Positions 32,936-40,936 of a stretch of 64,000 bases of DNA are shown here, in pieces. The translations under genes were made by a program, and so were the position numbers. Position 1 is the stretch's first letter, and each line of letters begins with the position of its first letter. The DNA comes from Alteromonas aestuariivivens (lineage in GTDB: Bacteria; Pseudomonadota; Gammaproteobacteria; Enterobacterales; Alteromonadaceae), in NCBI RefSeq assembly GCF_003367475.1, contig NZ_QRHA01000003.1:62001-126000 (forward strand). Direction: 5' to 3'. A model generated the notes under the pieces. The model was not told the DNA's origin. It searched no databases and worked only from the letters and a program-made list of their open reading frames with translations.

Positions 32936-34393
32936 CTAATTGCCACCGGCTTGTTCTGTTTTGGTGGTAAAATAATCATTACCCCGATACTGGGACTGAC
33001 TGGACCATTTTTCATTAACCCTGGGCAAATGTTGCGCCAGTTGCTGTTTTACCTGGGCATAGGCAGGGTCGCCCGCCAAATTGCGCCATTCTTCCTTGTC
33101 GATTTGATGATCATAGAGTTCTTCCGAACCGTCCTCATAACGGATGTAACGATAACGCTCGGTTTTTACCGCATGATTGTTTTCACCATAGGTGGTAACA
33201 GCAGCGTGCTGCCAGGGCGCATTCGGGTTGTGCAATAACGGAGTTAAATCTTTACCTTCGGTGTCGGGGTTTTCAGGCAAACCGCACATTTTTACCAGCG
33301 TGGGGTACAGGTCGAGCAAGCTCACTGGCTTGTTACTGACTTGTTTTTCCGACGATTTGGGGGGCTTTATAATGAGCGGTGTGCGGGTGGCCCGCTCCCA
33401 CAACGTCATTTTGGCAAATTTGTCTTTCTCACCCAAATGGTACCCGTGGTCTCCCCACAAAACCACTGCCGTGTTGTTGGCATACTCACTGTTTTCCAGC
33501 GCATCCAGCACAATACCCACACAGGAATCCACGAAGGAAACACTGGCAAGGTAGGCCTGCACAATATTGCGGTACTCTCCGTTTTCCAGAGCCCACTGAG
33601 TAGTAGGCATCATGGGATGGTCTGAAATAATACGTGCAATTTCAGGCACATCGCTTAAATCTTCACTCATGTAAGGAGGCAAATACAAATCTTTGGCCGG
33701 GTGCATATCGAACCACTTTTGCGGCACATGCCAGGGCACATGCGGGCGTAAAAAGCCGCACGCCATAAAGAACGGTTTGTCGTGTTGCTGTTTCAGTTTA
33801 TTGGCTATCCAATGCGCAGAATCAAAGTCCGGCATTTGATCATCGCGCTCCGGAAATGGGCCCCAATCGGTGCTGGTTTTGGGTTGATCCCATTTGAAGT
33901 TCTTCTCGGGGTATGGGCCGAACAGTTTTACCCGCCCACCAAAATCATCAAAACTTCCGTCTGCCACACTCTGGTGGAACACCTTACCCACAGCAGCGGT
34001 GTAATAACCGTGCTGTTTAAAATACTCACTTAAAAATACCGAATGGGCCGCTTTGTCGTTGGCTTTACGAATATTGTTATCTTCAATGTGACCGTAAATA
34101 CCCGTGGTGGAAGGGGCGAGCCCGGTCATAATACTCGCACGGGAGGGGCCACATAAGGGCGCCGGCGCATGGGCGTTGGTAAACAGGGTCCCCTGATCGG
34201 CCAACTTGTCAATGTTAGGCGTTTTGGCATTTGGGTGCCCGCCCATTGCACCTACCCAATCGTTCAGGTCGTCCACAATCAGCATCAACACATTCGGGTA
34301 CTGTTTTTTGAGTTCAGCCCAAACCTGAAAAGGCGTAAGCGCGGCACCAGCGCAGGCCGCTGTACCCAACATAAAGTTTCTTCTGCTTAGCAT
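32936..34393 (-). CDS. S1-family sulfatase, Tat-exported
   Basis: A 485-residue formylglycine-type sulfatase. The active-site motif is CGPSR with Cys81, which must be converted to formylglycine. The start at 34393 gives MLSRRNFMLG, a Tat-type twin-arginine signal, with AGGA upstream. The GVxxFHQSVADGSFDDFGG and WGDHGYHLGEKDKF stretches resemble iduronate-2-sulfatase-like S1 enzymes (S1_7-type), which are common in ulvan loci. Substrate could be a sulfated rhamnose or uronate, not proven. It lies between the PL24 and PL28 genes. The Tat pathway exports folded proteins, which is unusual for an enzyme needing prior formylglycine modification. Confidence 0.9.
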   Translation of the reverse strand: MLSRRNFMLGTAACAGAALTPFQVWAELKKQYPNVLMLIVDDLNDWVGAMGGHPNAKTPNIDKLADQGTLFTNAHAPAPLCGPSRASIMTGLAPSTTGIYGHIEDNNIRKANDKAAHSVFLSEYFKQHGYYTAAVGKVFHQSVADGSFDDFGGRVKLFGPYPEKNFKWDQPKTSTDWGPFPERDDQMPDFDSAHWIANKLKQQHDKPFFMACGFLRPHVPWHVPQKWFDMHPAKDLYLPPYMSEDLSDVPEIARIISDHPMMPTTQWALENGEYRNIVQAYLASVSFVDSCVGIVLDALENSEYANNTAVVLWGDHGYHLGEKDKFAKMTLWERATRTPLIIKPPKSSEKQVSNKPVSLLDLYPTLVKMCGLPENPDTEGKDLTPLLHNPNAPWQHAAVTTYGENNHAVKTERYRYIRYEDGSEELYDHQIDKEEWRNLAGDPAYAQVKQQLAQHLPRVNEKWSSQSQYRGNDYFTTKTEQAGGN

Positions 34394-34418
34394 AATATCG
34401 TTCCTGTCTCCTTCCCGG

Positions 34419-35255
34419 TTAATTGGCAATAACCGAAGCCAAACTGGTGCCAACCCTCATATTATGGAAGTAGGCATTAACATTGTACTGGCAGGACTTT
34501 TTGTTGTACGCGCCCCACTTGGGATAAACAAAGCGCCCATCGTTGGTGCGGTGAAATACAGTCATTTTGTCGTCTGATAATTTCACCCGATACAGTTTTG
34601 ATTTGAGGTTGTCGAGTGGTTGTTTCTCACCATTAAACCAAAACTCAACCAGACCACCAAAATCGTCTTTATCGACTTTAATTCGAACGACCAGTGACAC
34701 CCATTCATTCTGAGGTACTGCTTTGCGCCACAAAACTGAACGACGGGCAAACTGGTTTTTTCTGCCCTCATAATCCGGACCAAAAGCGTTCAGGGTTAAA
34801 TCCCCATCGTACTCCATGTTCAGCGGGTAATTCTGATCATGGGGGCTGGCAGATTTCCATTGAAATACGGTGATTTCCTTATCAATTTGAGCGCCGTCCT
34901 GGGTATCTATTTTCCAGTTCCAGGCAATGTAAATATCATCCCCCTCTTTTGGTGAAAGGGAATTAACCTCACCTTCAAAACGGGCAAACTCCCCCCGCTT
35001 ACGGTTGATGGGTTTGTTAATTTTCCAAACTTTACCCTGCGTTTCGTCATCCACAACTTCTACCGATGACGGTGTCACGCCTTTCTCATCGCCTTTAACC
35101 ACGCAATAATCCTGCGGGTAGTTGCCATCATCAAGCCGCTTAAAATAATCCGAAACTTTTTCACTGACATTGGGATCTGCCGACCACAAAATCTCCGCTG
35201 AAGCAGGCAGAGCATTCAGCGCAACAAATGTCATAAAAGCAATAATTTTTTTCAT
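34419..35255 (-). CDS. PL28-type ulvan lyase, exported
   Basis: A 278-residue protein with signal peptide (MKKIIAFMTFVALNALPASA) and a beta-jelly-roll of the heparin-lyase-I-like type. Recognisable strands include EGDDIYIAWNWKIDTQ, DKEITVFQWKSASPHDQNYPLNMEYDGDLTLN and GLVEFWFNGEKQPLDNLKSKLYRVKLSDDKMT. Size and fold fit PL28 ulvan lyases (Nonlabens-type), distinct in structure from PL24 and PL25. No other family of this size fits as well. It follows the PF05426 lyase gene by 43 bases in the operon. Confidence 0.78.
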   Translation of the reverse strand: MKKIIAFMTFVALNALPASAEILWSADPNVSEKVSDYFKRLDDGNYPQDYCVVKGDEKGVTPSSVEVVDDETQGKVWKINKPINRKRGEFARFEGEVNSLSPKEGDDIYIAWNWKIDTQDGAQIDKEITVFQWKSASPHDQNYPLNMEYDGDLTLNAFGPDYEGRKNQFARRSVLWRKAVPQNEWVSLVVRIKVDKDDFGGLVEFWFNGEKQPLDNLKSKLYRVKLSDDKMTVFHRTNDGRFVYPKWGAYNKKSCQYNVNAYFHNMRVGTSLASVIAN

Positions 35256-35298
35256 AATTCAACCTTCCAAATGCCTGTTTTCGGGCATGCTTACTCTT

Positions 35299-36546
35299 TC
35301 AGAAATCGGGGGCATAAACAAGTGTTTCCATTGCATTGAATTTACTGTAACCCCCTATATCCTGACTGACAATTTGTTCCCCCAGCAGCAACTCAGTGCG
35401 GCGAACCATGGGTAACGCCAACTTGTTCAATTGTGCCTTGGCACCGCCACCGGTAATTTGTTTCCATTGCCAGTTTTTTTGGCCAGTGATATACGGTATT
35501 ACAAACTCGAAGCCCTGTTTGATGCTCGCACCGGTTTCTCTTTCATAATCCCAAAGGTCGACGGAAGTATTACGACGGCTCAAATCCGCGATCCTTGCCA
35601 GCGCCCAAAGATTATTCACGGTATAATTAACCGATTTGGTGCGAGCCAACTCCAGTGGCTGGCTACCATCAGGCTCAATCTGAGCGGCAATGCGGGTTGT
35701 CTTTGCCGCTTCAATTTTGGCTTCAGCCTGCTTAATTTTGCCGAGATAGATCATCAGGCCAATTGCCTGATAGTCATAATTGGTGCCATGGTTGTTTTTT
35801 CGCGTATCTTCCAGAATGCCAAATTCACTGGTTGTCAGCCAGGTGTAGTAGTCGCTGAACCATTTATCCATGGCTACCTTGTTTTGCTCATTCCACAACC
35901 CTGCTCTTTCCAGCAACTGAACACTGGTAATGACTTTGCCAATATCGGTCCAGTCAATAATGGCAAAATTGGTACCCTCGGCTGCGCCGGGAATGGCCTT
36001 ACCGTAGTTAACGTTTGGGTTCATTCTGGTTTCAGGGTCAATAAACCAGACCTGAACGATTTCTCCCGCTTTTTCCAGGTACTTTTCATGGTCAGAAAAA
36101 TAGTAAGCAATATTAAGTGTTCCCAATGAGTCGAGCATCTCCTTGCGGCGCTGCCAGTCTGTGGCAGCACTGTTACTTATTGGGTTGAACTGCCCGTCTT
36201 TGTATACCCAGGGCAAGCCATCAGGTTTGCTTTCGTCCGGCCAGTAATAAGAGCCAACCGTATGATAATCGTGAGTATCACCGCTGGCAGGTAAAACCGT
36301 TTTATTGGTTACCGGGTCGATCTCTTTTTTCAGCTCTTTGTTCGCTTGTTCAATAAGTTGTTCATAGGCTCTCAAAAACACCGGGTTCTTTGCCTGAATC
36401 TCTGAGCGGGACATTTTGAGCCTTGTTTCATTCAAATATATGAGTTCAGTACTGGCTATCGCGGTAGCCATTCCTCCACACAAGACCGCTGGCAAAACTG
36501 CAAAATAAGCGAGTTGGGTATTGAATAATTTCAGTATTCTAAACAT
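35299..36546 (-). CDS. PF05426 alginate-lyase-fold lyase (PL5/PL38-like)
   Basis: A 415-residue protein with an N-terminal signal or anchor segment. The SGDTHDYHTVGSYYWPDE block (residues 88-105) and DTRKNNHGTNYDYQAIGL (residues 248-264) are hallmarks of the alpha/alpha-toroid PF05426 lyases. The probable catalytic residues are Asn252, His253 and Tyr257. In this fold PL5 acts on alginate and PL38 on glucuronan. Its place in an ulvan-type operon suggests a glucuronate- or iduronate-containing substrate. Its ATG immediately follows the TAG of the GH78 gene (TAGATG), so the two are tightly coupled. Confidence 0.82.
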   Translation of the reverse strand: MFRILKLFNTQLAYFAVLPAVLCGGMATAIASTELIYLNETRLKMSRSEIQAKNPVFLRAYEQLIEQANKELKKEIDPVTNKTVLPASGDTHDYHTVGSYYWPDESKPDGLPWVYKDGQFNPISNSAATDWQRRKEMLDSLGTLNIAYYFSDHEKYLEKAGEIVQVWFIDPETRMNPNVNYGKAIPGAAEGTNFAIIDWTDIGKVITSVQLLERAGLWNEQNKVAMDKWFSDYYTWLTTSEFGILEDTRKNNHGTNYDYQAIGLMIYLGKIKQAEAKIEAAKTTRIAAQIEPDGSQPLELARTKSVNYTVNNLWALARIADLSRRNTSVDLWDYERETGASIKQGFEFVIPYITGQKNWQWKQITGGGAKAQLNKLALPMVRRTELLLGEQIVSQDIGGYSKFNAMETLVYAPDF

Positions 36547-39432
36547 CTAAGACTTCCGGGTAAGTGTTATCTGGTATTGACCAGGCTCAACTTCAATGGT
36601 GGTTGTTGAAAGCCCGGCACTCATGTTTTTCACCCCTTTGGCACTGACTTCCTCACTGAGGAAGATCCCATTAACCTGCAGGTTATCGCCAAGAGTACGC
36701 AGCGACTTGTTATCAAGGGTACTGTCTGCGCCCAGTAGGTATTTTGGAATTTCAATCAGGGCATGAGTATTGGGCGGAACGACCACTTCCATCGTCAGTT
36801 CACCGGCATTTCTTTTCCAGCCGGAATGTATAAGCCCATAAGGTGACTGGTAACTCGCCTGCGCCGAAGTCAGGTGTTCCGTAATCAGAGGTGCGATCCG
36901 TATGGTTTGATAGCCCGCGCTAAGGGGGCTGATCCCCGCTATACGCTCATACAACCACTGGCCAACAGCGCCGTAAGCGTAATGGTTCAACGAACCCGCC
37001 TTATTAGCATAGCCGTTCTCCCGCGTATAACCGTCCCAACGCTCCCACATGGTAGTAGCGCCCTGGCTTACCGAATACAGCCAGGAGGGATAGGTTTGCT
37101 TAAACACCAGATCAAGAGCGACATCCGCTCTACCGAGTTTGTCGAGCACTGGCGCGATCAGTGGCGTACCCAAAAAGCCGGTGCGTAAATGGCCCCCGGC
37201 GGCATCAAACTGTGCCAGCAGGTGTGGCACGGTTTTTTGGGTGGTAGCTTCATCAAGTAAATCGAACCCGATGGCCAACAGGTAGGCTGTTTGCGTTTGT
37301 TCACCTACCTGCAAGCGACCCTGCTCATCGAAAAAATGCCGCTGAAAAGTTTGTCTGGCCTGGGTAAACAATTGCTCATAGTGCTCCCAGTCCTGCTGCT
37401 TACCCAACACCTTGGCACTGCGGGCCACCAGGTCGAGTGAGCGAGCATAGAACGCGGTAGAAATCAGGCTGTGGTCGGTTTCACCCCGTCTGGAATCTTC
37501 CCGCCTGGAATAGGGCTGTAACCAGTCACCCACCGTCCACATGTTGCTAATACCCTTATCAAGCTGGCTTTGGTGATACTTGATCCAGCGGGTCATCATT
37601 GGGTAGTTTTCAGCCAGCACGTTTTTATCACCGGTGCGCCAGTAGATATCCCAGGGAATAGTAACTGCTGCATCCGACCAGCCGGCCTGGACAATATCAC
37701 CCACTTCGTTGGGCACTACCACAGGCACACCGTGATTTTCAAACTGTTCTTCACGAAGCGATTTAAGCCAGGCCGCCCAGAAGGCGTGACTGTCGGCAAT
37801 AAACAATGACGTGTTGGCAAATGCCAGTGCATCCCCTGTCCAGCCGAGTCGTTCAGAACGTTGCGGGCAGTCGGTGGGGATATCCAAAAAGTTGCCCTTT
37901 AAGCCCCATTCAATATTCGATTGCAACTGATTAAGTTGCGGGCTGGAACTGGCAAACGTGCCTGTCATAGCAAAGTCGGTGAACTGCACCACGCCGGTAA
38001 CCCACGAAAGTTCTGGCTCGAAATTCGAATCGAAACCACTGATTTCAACATAGCGAAAGCCATGAAAGGTAAACTGTGGTTGCCATTCAACCACCCCGTC
38101 CTTGTTGGCGGTGTAATAATCCCGCTGCCCGGCACTGCCGAGGTTTTTGGTATAGAGCGAGCCGTCCGGATTAACCCCTTCACCAAAACGCATTTCAAGA
38201 GTTTGCCCTTTTAGCATCGGAAGTTTGATACGAGCCACACCCACCATGTTCTGGCCGAGATCAAACACAGTTTTACCCGCCACCTGTTTAAGCGAAATGG
38301 CGGGCAGCGTTTGTTTGTTCTTTACCGTGAAGTGACGTTTTGGCTGTAACAACACCTCTGGTTCCAACGCACTGGTTTTCACGCCCAGCCAGTTGCGGGT
38401 GTCATACCCTGCCTGATGCCATGAAGCGGTATCGCTGGTTAACTCGTGATTGGCGTCATACGCCTCACCGTCATACAGGCCTGAAGTACGAACCGGGCCG
38501 TTTTGCGTGGCCTGCCAGTTGTCATCCGTAACAACCACATGTTTGCTGCCATCGGTATACTCGATTTCAAGCTGGGCAAATACTTTCGGCGTCAGGCCAA
38601 GCTTTTTGTACCAGTGACGTTTAGGGCCAAAACGCCCGGCATACCAGCCTTCAGCAAGTTGGATACCAAAGGCATTTTCTCCCTGCTCAATGAGTTCCGA
38701 AACATCGTATGTCAGGGTCTCTATGCGCTTTTTATAGGGCGTGTAACCCGGAGTCAGCACATCTTCCCCCACCCGTTTGCCGTTCAAAAAGGCTTCAAAC
38801 ACCCCTTTGGCGGTAACGTATAAACGTGCCTGCCTAACGGTTTTTTCGGCACTAAATTCGGTACGCAAATGCTGCGGAACATGCACCGGTGTATCAAAGT
38901 TGTTCAGCGTTACTGGCTGTTGGCTGTCAATTTCTATCCACCTGGCCTGCCAGTCCTGGTTGGATAGCAACCCAAGCTCAAAACGGGCCATGTCACTCCA
39001 GCCGGAAGCCCTTCCCTGCTGGTCCCAGAAACGCACCTGCCAGTAGACTTTTTGCCTTGAAGCCAGTGGCTTGCCCTCATAATCGACAAAGGTACTCTGC
39101 GCACTGGTTACCCTTTTGCTGTCCCATAAGTCAGGCTGCTCTGGTAACAAACCCGGCTTACTGGCAACCACCAGCTGATAGCCGGTTTGATTTACAGCAC
39201 CGCTGTGAGGCGGTAACTGCCATGAAAAATTGGGCGTGGCATCATAAAACCCCAGGGGATTAACAAAGCCCTGATTGATCTTCAACTCCACTGGCCCAGG
39301 GCTTGCCACTGTGGCGTTTTCGCCCGAATACGAGCAGGCCAGCAGACCTGCGCAAAGCAAAATTATTGCAACTGGGCCACATTGCCTGAACAGGTTTCCG
39401 TACCGGGTAAATCGGGTGTATACAACAAACAT
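36547..39432 (-). CDS. GH78 alpha-L-rhamnosidase A (lipoprotein)
   Basis: A 961-residue alpha-L-rhamnosidase. It has the canonical GH78 catalytic stretch DCPQRSERLGWTGDA in an (alpha/alpha)6 barrel, preceded by beta-sandwich domains and an N-terminal lipobox (LLAC). The start at 39432 follows GGAG by 8 bases, four bases after the stop of the PL25-type gene. GH78 cleaves terminal alpha-L-rhamnose and is common in ulvan and rhamnogalacturonan loci. Anchoring by the lipobox puts it in the periplasm or on the outer membrane. Confidence 0.95.
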   Translation of the reverse strand: MFVVYTRFTRYGNLFRQCGPVAIILLCAGLLACSYSGENATVASPGPVELKINQGFVNPLGFYDATPNFSWQLPPHSGAVNQTGYQLVVASKPGLLPEQPDLWDSKRVTSAQSTFVDYEGKPLASRQKVYWQVRFWDQQGRASGWSDMARFELGLLSNQDWQARWIEIDSQQPVTLNNFDTPVHVPQHLRTEFSAEKTVRQARLYVTAKGVFEAFLNGKRVGEDVLTPGYTPYKKRIETLTYDVSELIEQGENAFGIQLAEGWYAGRFGPKRHWYKKLGLTPKVFAQLEIEYTDGSKHVVVTDDNWQATQNGPVRTSGLYDGEAYDANHELTSDTASWHQAGYDTRNWLGVKTSALEPEVLLQPKRHFTVKNKQTLPAISLKQVAGKTVFDLGQNMVGVARIKLPMLKGQTLEMRFGEGVNPDGSLYTKNLGSAGQRDYYTANKDGVVEWQPQFTFHGFRYVEISGFDSNFEPELSWVTGVVQFTDFAMTGTFASSSPQLNQLQSNIEWGLKGNFLDIPTDCPQRSERLGWTGDALAFANTSLFIADSHAFWAAWLKSLREEQFENHGVPVVVPNEVGDIVQAGWSDAAVTIPWDIYWRTGDKNVLAENYPMMTRWIKYHQSQLDKGISNMWTVGDWLQPYSRREDSRRGETDHSLISTAFYARSLDLVARSAKVLGKQQDWEHYEQLFTQARQTFQRHFFDEQGRLQVGEQTQTAYLLAIGFDLLDEATTQKTVPHLLAQFDAAGGHLRTGFLGTPLIAPVLDKLGRADVALDLVFKQTYPSWLYSVSQGATTMWERWDGYTRENGYANKAGSLNHYAYGAVGQWLYERIAGISPLSAGYQTIRIAPLITEHLTSAQASYQSPYGLIHSGWKRNAGELTMEVVVPPNTHALIEIPKYLLGADSTLDNKSLRTLGDNLQVNGIFLSEEVSAKGVKNMSAGLSTTTIEVEPGQYQITLTRKS

Positions 39433-39436
39433 CGGT

Positions 39437-40900
39437 TTACTCCAGACTAAACGGCAGGCTACGAACAACCGGGCCGTTATCCCCCACCAGATACATGCGC
39501 CTGAAATCTGTGCCGTCCAGTTTTTCGGCAATCACGATTCTGGCGTCCGGGTGAGCATTGCGAATGAAGGAGCTTGCTGACGAGCCCGGGCTATCGAGAT
39601 TACTCAGCGATTTGGGGCGCTTGTTGTTGCTTCTTTCAGGTTCCGTCACAACATCGTCCTTGAACCTGAGCAATTCTTCGCCCTTACTGAAGCTCATTCC
39701 ACCGTCGTGGCTTTCCCACCAGCGCACAATGGTTTTATCGGTTTGCGGGTCGATACCGCTAAGTAAAAAGCGTACCTCTTCGCCCGAACTGACAAAATCC
39801 CCCCGAGCAATGGGTAAGCCGCTGGAAAAACTTCCGGCCCATTCTTCACCCGTCCAACTGAAATAGCGCGCATGCTTGGGCCCGCCAATCTGCCAGCCGA
39901 TGTCTTCACCAATATAAGCGGAAATGTGCGGAATCCCCTCTGCGTCAACTTTTGTCGTGCCGTTGAAGGTCCACATGTCGCCGGTATTTACCGCAAGGGT
40001 TTTCTCATCCGCCTCCTCTTTGGTGAGCGGTATATTGAGTGCTTCCCCCTGAACATTCTTCCATTCACCAGTGACGGTATTGAACGTCATGTAGTAGAGG
40101 TTCTTGCGCTCCGTGGAGTGGCCACCCCGATTGTTGCGCGGAGCATCTCTGTCCCAGCAGTAGTGGTAATCAAAACCCACTACAATTTCATTGTTAAGGC
40201 CCTTTGAAACGTAGGCATACCAGCTGTCGACGCCGGGCATGTCATCGCGCCTTTTGTACTTAAGAAAGGAAACCGGCGCACCAAAGGTGCGGCCATGGTC
40301 GGTGGATTTCTGGTACACCCAGTCACTGCGGTGGGCACCGTGGCGATAGAACAGGTAGATGTCACCGTTGTCCATTTTTATCGCCTGGTTGTAGGTACCA
40401 AACGGGGCAATGTTGTCCAGAGCCTGCCAACTGCTGATGTCGTAGGGCCTGACCGAAACAGAATGCTTGTTGTGACCGGAGTGGGGATTGCCGAAAGCAT
40501 TCTCGCCATGCAGTTCACTTACACCACCGTGGCCGCCGTAAAAAACATGAATATAACCCTCGTCATCAATCAACAGGGTTGGCTTGCCATGGCTGTCAAT
40601 TATGCCATTCGGGTCCTTACCCAGTATGCTGGTTCCGGCCTGAAACGGGCCTAGCCAAAGTTTGTTGTTGTGGTCGTATGCAGCTACATACGGGTCTTCC
40701 AGAGTGCCCTGATAGGCAACATAGGTAACGCCATTGCGGTATTCACCCGCCGGGTGCTGAACCACTGCCACCCCTTCACCAAAGCCGTTGTCGGCAAAAT
40801 AGTCGACGGTTGGCTGGGGTACTGAAACATCAGCGTTATTACATCCCGACAGCAAACCTGATAACAAAGCGGATATCAGCAAGGGTTTCAGGCATGACAT
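39437..40900 (-). CDS. PL25-type ulvan lyase, lipoprotein
   Basis: A 487-residue protein with a lipobox (LLSGC, Cys20) and a beta-propeller of BNR-like repeats. The catalytic-type histidines are His104 in DSHGKPTLLID and His124 in HVFYGGHGG, spaced 20 residues as in the characterised PL25 enzyme PLSV_3936 (His123/His143, from memory). Tyr and Arg candidates follow in IYLFYRHGAHR. It would cleave ulvan by beta-elimination. It sits between the two GH78 genes. The lipobox suggests surface display or periplasmic anchoring. Confidence 0.8.
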   Translation of the reverse strand: MSCLKPLLISALLSGLLSGCNNADVSVPQPTVDYFADNGFGEGVAVVQHPAGEYRNGVTYVAYQGTLEDPYVAAYDHNNKLWLGPFQAGTSILGKDPNGIIDSHGKPTLLIDDEGYIHVFYGGHGGVSELHGENAFGNPHSGHNKHSVSVRPYDISSWQALDNIAPFGTYNQAIKMDNGDIYLFYRHGAHRSDWVYQKSTDHGRTFGAPVSFLKYKRRDDMPGVDSWYAYVSKGLNNEIVVGFDYHYCWDRDAPRNNRGGHSTERKNLYYMTFNTVTGEWKNVQGEALNIPLTKEEADEKTLAVNTGDMWTFNGTTKVDAEGIPHISAYIGEDIGWQIGGPKHARYFSWTGEEWAGSFSSGLPIARGDFVSSGEEVRFLLSGIDPQTDKTIVRWWESHDGGMSFSKGEELLRFKDDVVTEPERSNNKRPKSLSNLDSPGSSASSFIRNAHPDARIVIAEKLDGTDFRRMYLVGDNGPVVRSLPFSLE

Positions 40901-40936
40901 AAATGTGTCCTTAATATTATTTTTTTTATCAATGAA

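Noticed and set aside
35431..36129. A 232-residue plus-strand frame opposite the PF05426 lyase
   Set aside because: It is the antisense shadow of a well-supported lyase gene and has no motif or ribosome site.
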